Shown here: in pieces, positions 1 to 6,089 of the stretch | Layout of the letters: each line of letters opens with the position of its first letter | Position numbering within the stretch: position 1 is the stretch's first letter | DNA from: Sphingobium sp. | Lineage (GTDB): Bacteria > Pseudomonadota > Alphaproteobacteria > Sphingomonadales > Sphingomonadaceae | DNA length: 8,044 bases | Assembly (NCBI RefSeq): GCF_003248505.1 | Contig: NZ_QFOA01000106.1 | Span: forward strand, 1-8,044 | Direction: 5' to 3' | The notes under the pieces: generated by a model | What the model saw: the letters and a program-made list of their open reading frames with translations, nothing else | What the model was told of the DNA's origin: nothing | Database searches by the model: none | Translations under genes and position numbers: made by a program

Positions 1-1
1 A

Positions 2-76
2 CTCCGCGTCCGTACCCTTGATGGCACGTTGGCCAATGACTTTCAGAGGTGGAGGGACGAACGGAAGGCGGCATGA
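2..76 (+). CDS. possible 3' end of an unidentified gene (partial)
   Basis: An open plus-strand frame enters from the left edge and ends at TGA 74-76, giving a 24-residue tail, LRVRTLDGTLANDFQRWRDE followed by RKAA. The charged tail looks like a real C-terminus, and the stop lies just before the convergent SprT-like gene. I do not recognise the family, and 24 codons could be open by chance in GC-rich DNA. Confidence 0.3.
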   Translation, partial: LRVRTLDGTLANDFQRWRDERKAA

Positions 77-88
77 CCCCCAACTTTC

Positions 89-655
89 TCATGCTCCCCC
101 AACCGGGCACAAAGGCGCGCCCGCTGTCTCCAGCCATTTGCGCGCGGTCCTGACGGTATAGCCGCACGTCGAGCACTCGCATTTCAGCATCCGCACCGCC
201 TGCTTCCTGGGCCGAGTAGTCGCGCTGCCTGTATCGAGTCTGCCATGGGGAAGGGGACCGACCGCAGCGAGGATCGGTGCAATGGCGGAAAGGAAGGCGT
301 CCCCGGGGGTGGTGGCGCGCATTGGCCCGACCAGCCCCAGCCCGACTGAGACCCGTTTAAACGCTCTTCCGTGTCCGGCCGCGATCCCGACCGCCGCGTG
401 GACCAGCTCGTGCGCGAGGATCGCGGCGATCTGCGCCGGCATCGCGTCGGGGGCGTGGGCGAGGTCAGGCCGGATGAATATCTCGAAGTGGCCGTCGCCG
501 ATGCGCCGGTTGTCCCAGCACTCGCCGATCGCCTTGCCCTTTGCTCCCCTGCTGGTGAAGCCGATCGCCACCCGGCAGGGACGAGACGCCGGTATGGCGG
601 CTCGGTCGGAGCGCAAGCGGAGATAGAGCGCGGTCCCGCAGGGACGCGCCGCCAT
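89..655 (-). CDS. SprT-like zinc metalloprotease-fold protein
   Basis: A 188-aa protein with a SprT-like zincin signature: HELVH at residues 82-86 (two zinc-binding His and the catalytic Glu83), then GHG with His95 as likely third ligand. A C-terminal zinc ribbon follows: CSTCGY (Cys161, Cys164), VRTARKW, and PLC (Cys183). Relatives of SprT/Spartan bind DNA and cleave DNA-crosslinked proteins; short accessory versions on mobile DNA have no settled function, so substrate and role here are unknown. The ribbon appears to lack its fourth ligand, because the protein ends CPVGGA instead of the usual Cys-Pro-x-Cys/His. The ATG at 655 has AGGGA about seven bases upstream. The gene is divergent from the DUF4160 gene across 41 bp, so both promoters must share that short gap. 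Confidence 0.85.
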   Translation of the reverse strand: MAARPCGTALYLRLRSDRAAIPASRPCRVAIGFTSRGAKGKAIGECWDNRRIGDGHFEIFIRPDLAHAPDAMPAQIAAILAHELVHAAVGIAAGHGRAFKRVSVGLGLVGPMRATTPGDAFLSAIAPILAAVGPLPHGRLDTGSATTRPRKQAVRMLKCECSTCGYTVRTARKWLETAGAPLCPVGGA

Positions 656-696
656 GCAACTATTCCCTAGCGCTTGGGTTTCTGCTAGGATCGGCC

Positions 697-945
697 ATGC
701 CTACCGTTCTGCGCATCAACGGCCTGCGGGTCGTGATCTGGCCAAATGATCATCGGCCGGCGCACGTCCATGTGAAGGGCGCAGACGGGGAGGCGGTGTT
801 CAACCTGCATTGCCCCGGCGGACCGCCGGAGCTGCGCGAGAGCTATGGGTTCAGGCTGGCCGACCTGAACCAAATCGCCGATGCCCTGGCGGCCGCAATC
901 GCCGCCCTGTGCGCGGAATGGAGGACGATACATGGCGATTACTGA
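697..945 (+). CDS. DUF4160 family protein
   Basis: An 82-aa protein covering a whole DUF4160 domain: MPTVLRINGLRVVIWPNDHR at the N-terminus, then the diagnostic PAHVHVKG (residues 25-32) and a C-terminal helix rich in Ala and Leu. DUF4160 proteins are small, soluble and of unknown activity, and are very often encoded beside DUF2442, as here. The ATG at 697 is preceded by AGGA with a six-base spacer. The 3' end overlaps the next start by 14 bp, indicating one transcript with coupled translation. Such pairs have been suggested to act like toxin-antitoxin modules or regulators, but nothing in this sequence shows an activity. The family call is from memory of the conserved HVHV pattern. Confidence 0.9.
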   Translation: MPTVLRINGLRVVIWPNDHRPAHVHVKGADGEAVFNLHCPGGPPELRESYGFRLADLNQIADALAAAIAALCAEWRTIHGDY

Positions 946-1351
946 GCGCGATCTGGCGAAGGCGGAGAAGCGCATGGCGGCGAAGCGCGAGGCTGGTCAT
1001 GCCGTATCGGCGCGCTATGACCGGCGGCGTTCGCGGGTGGTCGTGGCACTCAACACCGGCGTCGAACTGACCTTCCCGACCCAACTCGCGGAAGGGCTGG
1101 CGGATGCCTCGCCGGACAGCCTGGCCGAAATCGAGATCAGCCCCGGCGGACTCGGCCTGCACTGGCCCAGGCTCGACGCGGACCTCTACGTGCCCGCGCT
1201 CCTGCAGGGCGTGTTCGGATCGAAGCGATGGATGGCCCGCCAGCTCGGTGCCGAAGGAGGACGGTCACGCACCGCAGCCAAGATCGCCGCTTCACGCGAG
1301 AACGGCCGCAAGGGCGGGCGGCCTCGGAAACCGATGGCTGCTGGAGCCTAA
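932..1351 (+). CDS. DUF2442 family protein with basic AT-hook-like tail
   Basis: A 139-aa protein. Residues 22-100 match DUF2442: a small beta-rich domain with ARYDRRRSRVVVALNTGVEL, the conserved FPTQLAEGL, LAEIEISPGG and GLHWPRLDADLYVPALLQG. The tail (110-135) is Arg/Lys/Gly rich, with GRKGGRPRKP resembling an AT-hook (core GRP flanked by basic residues), so minor-groove DNA binding is plausible. I chose ATG 932 over an in-frame start at 881 because GGAGG at 920-924 lies seven bases upstream and the extra 17 residues would only duplicate DUF4160 coding sequence in another frame. It follows the DUF4160 gene with a 14-bp overlap. A DNA-binding autoregulator for the pair is an inference; no function is established. 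Confidence 0.9.
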   Translation: MAITERDLAKAEKRMAAKREAGHAVSARYDRRRSRVVVALNTGVELTFPTQLAEGLADASPDSLAEIEISPGGLGLHWPRLDADLYVPALLQGVFGSKRWMARQLGAEGGRSRTAAKIAASRENGRKGGRPRKPMAAGA

Positions 1352-1368
1352 AAGGGCGAAAAGTAGTT

Positions 1369-1395
1369 TGTCGCTTAGTAGCTTATTCGCTTAGT
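1369..1395 (+). repeat. short direct repeat TCGCTTAGT x2
   Basis: TCGCTTAGT occurs at 1371-1379 and 1387-1395, a 16-bp period. The first copy is preceded by TG, making a TGTCGC box (1369-1374) like those at 1399 and 5478. It lies just 3' of the DUF2442 gene and may be the outer part of the neighbouring recombinase-box cluster. Confidence 0.45.
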
Positions 1396-1398
1396 TGG

Positions 1399-1451
1399 TG
1401 TCGCAGATATTCTGAGTTTCGAACGTCGCGCATGTTGCCGCTTTTGCGACA
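1399..1451 (+). repeat. resolvase-box cluster, partial copy of the res-like site at 5417
   Basis: A 53-bp element bounded by inverted ends TGTCGCA (1399-1405) and TGCGACA (1445-1451). It can be read as two adjoining 28-bp boxes. Box B (1424-1451) aligns without gaps to the putative crossover site at 5417-5444: extended to 30 bases, 22 are identical, including GTCGCGCATGT on the left and GCGACAAG on the right, and only the centre differs. Box A (1399-1426) starts TGTCGC and contains TTTCGAACG, which resembles the end of Tn3 res site I as I remember it. The minus strand of 1441-1451 also equals TGTCGCAAAAG at 5478-5488. No recombinase gene is adjacent, so it is best seen as a second or relict res site. 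Confidence 0.5.
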
Positions 1452-1473
1452 AGGCTACCGCATTTCTCGACCG

Positions 1474-1542
1474 ATGCTCATCGAGACCTTCAAAGACGGC
1501 GATGGCCTCGATCGCATCGAGGCCATTGCGCTCGCTAGTTGA
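1474..1542 (+). pseudogene. possible remnant of a DUF3303-like gene start
   Basis: A short open frame reads MLIETFKDGDGLDRIEAIAL then AS and stop. The first ten residues recall the N-terminus of DUF3303 proteins (M-L-x-x-E-x-F-K-D-G-D). The frame ends after 22 codons, nothing similar follows, and most of its second half is the hairpin at 1502-1526. It may be a fragment or chance resemblance. Confidence 0.2.
1502..1526. terminator. strong hairpin between convergent genes, possible bidirectional terminator
   Basis: A perfect inverted repeat: ATGGCCTCGAT at 1502-1512, three-base loop CGC, ATCGAGGCCAT at 1516-1526. A G-T wobble and two more pairs extend the stem outward to about 14. It lies between the ends of the DUF2442 gene (plus, stop at 1351) and the diguanylate cyclase gene (minus, stop at 1555), where a shared terminator would be expected. 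Neither side has a T-tract, so a classical intrinsic terminator is not proven; it could be a transcript-end stabiliser or a protein-binding palindrome. Confidence 0.45.
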
Positions 1543-1554
1543 CGATCCTGCTTG

Positions 1555-3378
1555 TCATGCCGCCAACCTACTGATCGAGGTGCGGTTCCGACCGGCCCGC
1601 TTGGCCTCGTAAAGTGCCGCATCGGCTGCCTGGATCAAGGTCGAGCCATCTTTAGCCATGCTGTCAATCCAGGTCGCGATTCCGAAAGACATGTTGGTGG
1701 ACCCGAGCGTGCGCCCGTTCTGCCGGACGTTGAGCTCGCCGATCGCGTTACGCACCAGCTCGACCCTTTCCATGAGAGCCTCAGCCGTCGTGCCGGGGGC
1801 GATAATGGTGAACTCCTCTCCACCGTAGCGGCAGATCACGTCGCCATCGCGGAAGCGGCTGCGCATCTCGCTGGCGACGGCCTGGAGCACGGCATCGCCG
1901 GCATCATGGCCGAACTCGTCATTGAAGCGCTTGAAGTGGTCGACGTCGCACATGACGAGGCTGAACGGCGCGCCGGAACGCGACGCGCGCGCGATTTCCA
2001 GATTTAGCGTCTCCTCCATATAGCGCCTGTTAAATAGACCGGTCAGCGGGTCGCGGATGGTCTGCTCGCGCAGCGACCGCTGGAGGCGATGGTTGACCAG
2101 CGCCGACGCTATGTTCTCGGTCAGGACCGTCAGCCGGAAGCGGCTCTCGGCACCTACCAGCCCGCTAAGATACAGGACGCCGATGACCTCGCCGCCCGCG
2201 AGCAGCGGCTCGCAATGATAGATTTCGTCTTGCGCAACGTGAGCGCAGACGATGTCGCGACCGGGCGCGGTGACGCAGTGGCTCTGCCCGCGGCGAAGCG
2301 CCCAGCATTGATCGGGCGCAAAGCTTTCCAACGGCGCCTCTAAGCCGCCCCAGCCCGCGATCAGGGTGAGCAGGTTGCGCGAGTTGTTATGCGCGTAGAG
2401 CGCGCCGGAGAGGCCGGATAGAACCCGCGGCACGAACACCCGGATGATGGCGGCCAGCTCCTCGTCGGTCCGTGCCGCCTGCATGCGGTGCGCCATGCCG
2501 CCGAGCAGCTCGATCACGTCCCCGCGCTCGCGCAGCGCCTCGCCGTTCTTCTGCAGCTCGACATTGGCTATCTGAAGCCGCTGCTCGCTCTCCTCCCGAT
2601 CGGCGACCGCCGACACCAGGCGGTCGGCCATGGCGTTGTAACCCTGAGCTAGGTGGCCAAACTCCTTTGAGCCCATGGCCGTCTCAATGCGGGTGCTTCG
2701 TTCACCGCTGCCCAGCTCGCTCATTGCCTGAATGATCGTGGCCAGCGGCTGACGGATACCGCGGATTAGAAAACCAAAGCCGACCAGCACCAGCATCGCC
2801 ACCACCGACGCGCCGATGAGGGCTTGCCGCTTACCGCTGGCCAGCCGCTGCTCAGCGGCCATGCTCCGGTCGGTTTGCAGGCGGCGCTCTTCTTCCAGGA
2901 ACGCCTGTGCTCGAACAGCGAGGGCGTCCATAAGGTCGCGCCCTTTGCCACCAGCAACGATGGCGGTAGCACCCGCAAAGTCGCCTTTCTGACCCAGTTT
3001 CAGCGGCTGCCGTAACGCAGCGGCCCGTTGCGCCATCAAGCTGGCAAGCTCGCGCGCTCGGGCATGCTGGAGCGGGTTGTCCTCGGTGAGGTGGACGACC
3101 CAAGCGATGCTCTTTGCCGAACCCGCCACCTGCTCCGAGAAGGTGCGAGCGTAAGCCGGATTATGGGTCAGGATGAAGCCACGTTGACCGGACTCAGCGT
3201 CGCGCAGATCGCCGAGCGCCAGCTCCGTCGTTTCGATCACCTCCGCCGAGTGGGTGACCCAACCGAAGCTTTTGCTCGTATGAGAAGATGCGTCCGCCAA
3301 CAAGCCCGCCAGAAAGGCAAGCGCGGCAACGACGATCAGTCCGATGCTGACGATACGGGCAGAGAGCGAGGCGAACAT
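1555..3378 (-). CDS. membrane diguanylate cyclase, CHASE3-HAMP-GAF-GGDEF
   Basis: A 607-aa inner-membrane enzyme that should condense two GTP into cyclic-di-GMP. Domains in order: TM helix about 9-28; periplasmic CHASE3 sensor about 35-180 with the typical LGDLRDAESGQRGFILT near 55-71; TM helix about 187-205; HAMP about 206-258; short linker helix; GAF about 296-430; GGDEF about 440-600. The cyclase domain looks active: DPLTGLFNRR (443-452), metal-binding Asp478 in CDVDHFKRFND, and GGEEF (519-523). An inhibitory I-site is present, RDGD at 510-513, five residues before GGEEF, so product feedback inhibition is expected. The ATG at 3378 has no strong Shine-Dalgarno sequence. The gene diverges from the EAL gene. 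The ligands of CHASE3 and GAF cannot be read from sequence. Confidence 0.95.
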   Translation of the reverse strand: MFASLSARIVSIGLIVVAALAFLAGLLADASSHTSKSFGWVTHSAEVIETTELALGDLRDAESGQRGFILTHNPAYARTFSEQVAGSAKSIAWVVHLTEDNPLQHARARELASLMAQRAAALRQPLKLGQKGDFAGATAIVAGGKGRDLMDALAVRAQAFLEEERRLQTDRSMAAEQRLASGKRQALIGASVVAMLVLVGFGFLIRGIRQPLATIIQAMSELGSGERSTRIETAMGSKEFGHLAQGYNAMADRLVSAVADREESEQRLQIANVELQKNGEALRERGDVIELLGGMAHRMQAARTDEELAAIIRVFVPRVLSGLSGALYAHNNSRNLLTLIAGWGGLEAPLESFAPDQCWALRRGQSHCVTAPGRDIVCAHVAQDEIYHCEPLLAGGEVIGVLYLSGLVGAESRFRLTVLTENIASALVNHRLQRSLREQTIRDPLTGLFNRRYMEETLNLEIARASRSGAPFSLVMCDVDHFKRFNDEFGHDAGDAVLQAVASEMRSRFRDGDVICRYGGEEFTIIAPGTTAEALMERVELVRNAIGELNVRQNGRTLGSTNMSFGIATWIDSMAKDGSTLIQAADAALYEAKRAGRNRTSISRLAA

Positions 3379-3612
3379 GGCCGAGCATTACGCGCTAAAT
3401 CTTAAGCCAATTATTATGAACCGATCGTCCTGCATACGAGACGAGGAACCTCAAAGCCGCGAGCGCTCACCTTCGCCTCGAAGCGAACGTGATTGAAACA
3501 GCTAACGCCAGTGCATTCTTACAAACTTTCATTGATGCAGCGGTTCCGCGCGCAAAAATTGTTAATTTTTTCAGATTATCGCTTCTTGTCAGAACCTCAG
3601 AGGGGCGTTGGC
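3379..3612. promoter_or_regulatory. divergent regulatory region between the two c-di-GMP genes
   Basis: These 234 bases separate the cyclase start from the preferred GTG start of the phosphodiesterase and must hold both promoters. Two AT-rich patches stand out in GC-rich surroundings: about 3394-3420, near the cyclase start, and 3554-3571, where AAAAATT-GTT-AATTTTT forms a 7-bp-arm inverted repeat. A small inverted repeat TTCGC/GCGAA lies at 3472-3487. I could not assign a convincing -35/-10 pair with standard spacing on either strand. Confidence 0.5.
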
Positions 3613-5394
3613 GTGGAGAAGCTGTTAGACCATGTGCTGAACGAGGAGGCGCGACTGAATGCCCTGCGCAACCTTAGCCTGCTCGACAGTGCTCCCAGTG
3701 ACAGCTTCGATCGCCTGACCCGTCTCGCCAGCCAGTTGCTGGCGGCGCCAATATCGACGATCTCGCTCACCGACCGCGATCGGCAGTGGTTCAAGTCGAA
3801 GGTCGGCGTCGATCTGACCGAAATTCCGCGGGAGCAGGCGCCGTGCGCCTATGCGATCGAGGGGAAAGGCGTATTCGTCGTTCCTGACCTCACTGCCGAT
3901 CCGCGCTTCGTCGGCTCCCCGTTGGCAGAATCCGGTATTCGCTTCTACGCAGGCGCGCCGCTGTTTACCCGCGAGGGCCACGGCCTCGGCACTTTGTGCG
4001 TCGTCGACGACAAGGTTCGCACGTTGCGCAACGGCGAGGAGCAGGTGCTGCTCGATCTCGCCGGCATGGTGATGAGCCAGATCGAGCTTCAGAATTTGGT
4101 CGGCCGGGTCGACGCCACGACCGGCCAAGCCAACCAGTTTCAGCTGTTCGAGGATCTCGACGATCTTACCCGCCGAGAACCGGGGGCAGCGGCATCCCTG
4201 CTGTCGGTCGACATCCTCTCGCCCACGCGTGCCACCTATGCTGCACGCACCCTGGGCAGCGAAAGCATCGGCCTGTTGATGCAGCAGGCACTCGGCACCC
4301 TTCGCCAATCGGCGGGCAACAGCGCGCGGCTCTACCATGTCGATCAGATCCGCTGCGCCGTCCTAGTCGAGGAGGACCTGCTGGGCAGCCATGCGCTGGC
4401 CGATCGGATCGTGGCTGCACTGCGTCAACCGATCTCGTGCGCCGGGGTGCCCGTGACCGCTGACCCCGCAGTTGGTATTTACGACTTCACCGTAGGTGAG
4501 GTCCTGCCGCGAGAAGCGTTCAAGCGCATGTCGAACGCAGGCGACGATGCACGCCACGTTGGCTGCCGCCACGCCCGCTACGATCCGGCCAGCGGTCAGC
4601 GCAATGCGCGCCGCTTTGCCTTGCTGAACGACTTTGGCACAGCGCTGGACGAGCCGGGGCAGTTGTCGCTGGTGTATCAGCCTCGCATCCAGCTGGCCTC
4701 GGGTGACCGCTGCGGGGTGGAGGCTCTGATCCGCTGGGACCACCCTGGTCTCGGCGCAGTTTCGCCAGGCGAGTTCGTGCCCCTGGTCGAACAGACTGCG
4801 CTGGTTCGGTCAATGACGGAATGGGTGGTACGGGCAGCCATCGCACAGGCGCGGGCCTGGTCGACCGCAGGGATGCCGCTGCCGGTGTCGATCAATGCCT
4901 CAGCGATGAACCTAGATGAAGACGACTTCGCCGCACGTCTGCTCGGTGCGGCCAGCAAGGCTGGCGTTGCGCCGCATCTGCTGGAGCTGGAGTTTACGGA
5001 GAGCACGATCGCCCATGACCCGACGCGTGTGATCGGACAGCTGCGCGAGCTACGGTCGCAGGGGGTCGAGATCGCAATCGACGATTTCGGCACCGGTTAC
5101 AGCAACCTGTCCTATTTGCAGCAGCTGCCCGTGTCCGTGCTCAAGATCGACCAGGCCTTCGTTCGCGATATGGTCACCTCGGGCAAAGACCGTCTGCTGG
5201 TCAAGACGATGATCGCGATGGGGCATGACCTGGGCTACCGCGTAGTGGCCGAAGGGATCGAGACGCAGGCCGCCTACGACATGTTGGGTGAATGGGGTTG
5301 TGACGAAGGGCAGGGGTATCTGATGTCGAAGCCGGTGTCAGCAGATCGCATCTTTGACACTCATGGCGAAACAGGCGCTCGTGTCCGCGCCTAA
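3613..5394 (+). CDS. GAF / degenerate GGDEF / EAL cyclic-di-GMP phosphodiesterase
   Basis: A 593-aa soluble protein expected to hydrolyse cyclic-di-GMP to pGpG. Residues 1-165 form an N-terminal GAF sensor of a common type (EEARLNALRNLSLLDSAPSD, DRDRQWFKS, CAYAIEGKGVFVVPDLTADP, RFYAGAPL, GLGTLCVVDD). Residues about 175-325 fit a GGDEF domain that has lost its signature: YHVDQIRCAVL stands where R-x-GGDEF is expected, so it is probably non-catalytic. The EAL domain (about 340-585) keeps the expected catalytic residues: E370 in GVEAL, N428, E460/E463 in EFTES, DDFGTGYS (D490, D491), K511, E547 in VAEGIE, and Q567. I prefer GTG 3613, because GAGGGG at 3600-3605 lies seven bases upstream and the GAF family begins there. 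An in-frame TTG at 3493 would add 40 atypical residues. No membrane segment is visible. Confidence 0.93.
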   Translation: MEKLLDHVLNEEARLNALRNLSLLDSAPSDSFDRLTRLASQLLAAPISTISLTDRDRQWFKSKVGVDLTEIPREQAPCAYAIEGKGVFVVPDLTADPRFVGSPLAESGIRFYAGAPLFTREGHGLGTLCVVDDKVRTLRNGEEQVLLDLAGMVMSQIELQNLVGRVDATTGQANQFQLFEDLDDLTRREPGAAASLLSVDILSPTRATYAARTLGSESIGLLMQQALGTLRQSAGNSARLYHVDQIRCAVLVEEDLLGSHALADRIVAALRQPISCAGVPVTADPAVGIYDFTVGEVLPREAFKRMSNAGDDARHVGCRHARYDPASGQRNARRFALLNDFGTALDEPGQLSLVYQPRIQLASGDRCGVEALIRWDHPGLGAVSPGEFVPLVEQTALVRSMTEWVVRAAIAQARAWSTAGMPLPVSINASAMNLDEDDFAARLLGAASKAGVAPHLLELEFTESTIAHDPTRVIGQLRELRSQGVEIAIDDFGTGYSNLSYLQQLPVSVLKIDQAFVRDMVTSGKDRLLVKTMIAMGHDLGYRVVAEGIETQAAYDMLGEWGCDEGQGYLMSKPVSADRIFDTHGETGARVRA

Positions 5395-5400
5395 TAGACC

Positions 5401-5423
5401 CGCGACATGACTCGCATGTCGCG
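5401..5423. repeat. perfect 9-bp inverted repeat overlapping the res-like site
   Basis: CGCGACATG (5401-5409), loop ACTCG, CATGTCGCG (5415-5423). It begins six bases after the phosphodiesterase stop codon, so it could end that transcript, but no T-tract follows. Its arms carry the GCGACA/TGTCGC core of the recombinase boxes, and CGCGACATG recurs at 5523-5531 over the recombinase start codon. An accessory recombinase or regulator site is therefore likelier. Confidence 0.5.
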
Positions 5424-5529
5424 CATGTCCTAAGTTTCGCGACAAGCGGGCAGGACACGGATTTTCAGGGCTGACGGTGTCGCAAAAGTCTGTTGCCAGA
5501 GTCGTGCATTTCGAGGCACATTCGCGACA
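5417..5529 (+). other. putative res site of the adjacent serine recombinase
   Basis: Resolvases of the Tn3 type bind a three-part res site next to their own gene, with inverted boxes beginning TGTC. Here site I is clear: a 28-bp element at 5417-5444 bounded by TGTCGC and GCGACA. Two further boxes face each other, TGTCGC at 5478-5483 and GCGACA at 5524-5529, the latter touching the ATG of the recombinase; they could bound sites II and III, nearly abutting. The gap between site I and the next box is 33 bp; Tn3 has 22 as I recall, a difference of about one helical turn. Binding here would also let the protein repress its own promoter. Site II and III limits are inferred. Confidence 0.6.
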
Positions 5530-6086
5530 TGCTTGTTGGCTATGCCCGCGTCTCAACCGACGATCAGGATCTACGGCTACAGCGCGCCGCGTTGAAGGAC
5601 GCCGGCTGTCAGCGCACGTTCGAGGAGAAGGTGTCGGGCGCGAAGCGGGATCGGCCCGAGCTTTCGCGGATGCTCGATCAGTTGCGAGACGACGACATCG
5701 TCGTAGTGACGCGGCTCGACCGCCTCGCACGCTCGACCAGGGACCTGCTCGATATAGCCGAGAAGTTGGAGGATGCTGGGGCAGGGCTTCGATCGCTGGC
5801 TGAGCCTTGGGCCGACACAACCTCGCCCGCAGGCCGCATGGTGCTGACTGTGTTCGCCGGGATTGCCGAATTTGAGCGCGAGCTGATCCACCAGCGCACA
5901 AGCAACGGACGCGTCGCGGCGAAGGCACGGGGAGTCCGTTTCGGTCGCCCTCCTAAACTGACGGCCGATCAGGTTGCGCTAGGCCTGCGACTGGTTGGCG
6001 AGGGAACGTCCGTGCGGGAAGCGGCAAAGCTACTCAAATGCCACCATGCGACTCTTTACAGGGCTCTCGCCACCCCTTCCCAGTAA
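5529..6086 (+). CDS. serine recombinase, Tn3/gamma-delta resolvase type
   Basis: A 185-aa site-specific recombinase of the small resolvase/invertase group. The catalytic domain starts LVGYARVSTDDQ with nucleophile Ser9 and Arg7. VVVTRLDRLARS (58-69) supplies the conserved Arg65 and Arg68, followed by the E-helix region GRMVLTVFAGIAEFERELI (102-120). A C-terminal helix-turn-helix (about 158-180, TSVREAAKLLKCHHATLYRA) binds the recombination boxes. ATG 5529 gives the usual N-terminus; an in-frame TTG at 5493 would add 12 residues lying inside the res-like boxes. The Shine-Dalgarno sequence is weak (GAGG about 12 bases upstream). The protein should resolve or invert DNA between its res sites. 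No Tn3 transposase or terminal inverted repeat is seen here, so it is either a stand-alone recombinase or the remainder of an element. It converges on the PIN gene with three bases between stops. Confidence 0.95.
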   Translation: MLVGYARVSTDDQDLRLQRAALKDAGCQRTFEEKVSGAKRDRPELSRMLDQLRDDDIVVVTRLDRLARSTRDLLDIAEKLEDAGAGLRSLAEPWADTTSPAGRMVLTVFAGIAEFERELIHQRTSNGRVAAKARGVRFGRPPKLTADQVALGLRLVGEGTSVREAAKLLKCHHATLYRALATPSQ

Positions 6087-6089
6087 GCC

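Noticed and set aside
1369..1451. CRISPR array or iteron-type origin
   Set aside because: The repeats are short, few and irregularly spaced, with no spacer pattern and no replication gene nearby; they fit recombinase boxes better.
3493..3612. TTG start for the phosphodiesterase at 3493
   Set aside because: It lacks a ribosome-binding site, would run through the AT-rich inverted repeat, and adds residues outside the GAF family; GTG 3613 has a strong Shine-Dalgarno sequence.
3625..4338. 237-aa minus-strand open frame opposite the phosphodiesterase gene
   Set aside because: It is a GC-driven antisense shadow of a gene with clear GAF and EAL motifs; its translation shows no recognisable domain.
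5401..5423. Rho-independent terminator for the phosphodiesterase gene
   Set aside because: The hairpin is perfect but no run of T follows, and its arms are recombinase-box cores; it is recorded as a repeat instead.
5338..5928. 196-aa minus-strand open frame across the recombinase gene
   Set aside because: Arg/Ala/Pro-rich translation opposite a well-supported recombinase and its res-like site.
5529..6086. Complete Tn3-family transposon
   Set aside because: No transposase, no 38-bp-type terminal inverted repeats and no target duplication are visible in the window; only the resolvase-type gene and res-like sites are present.
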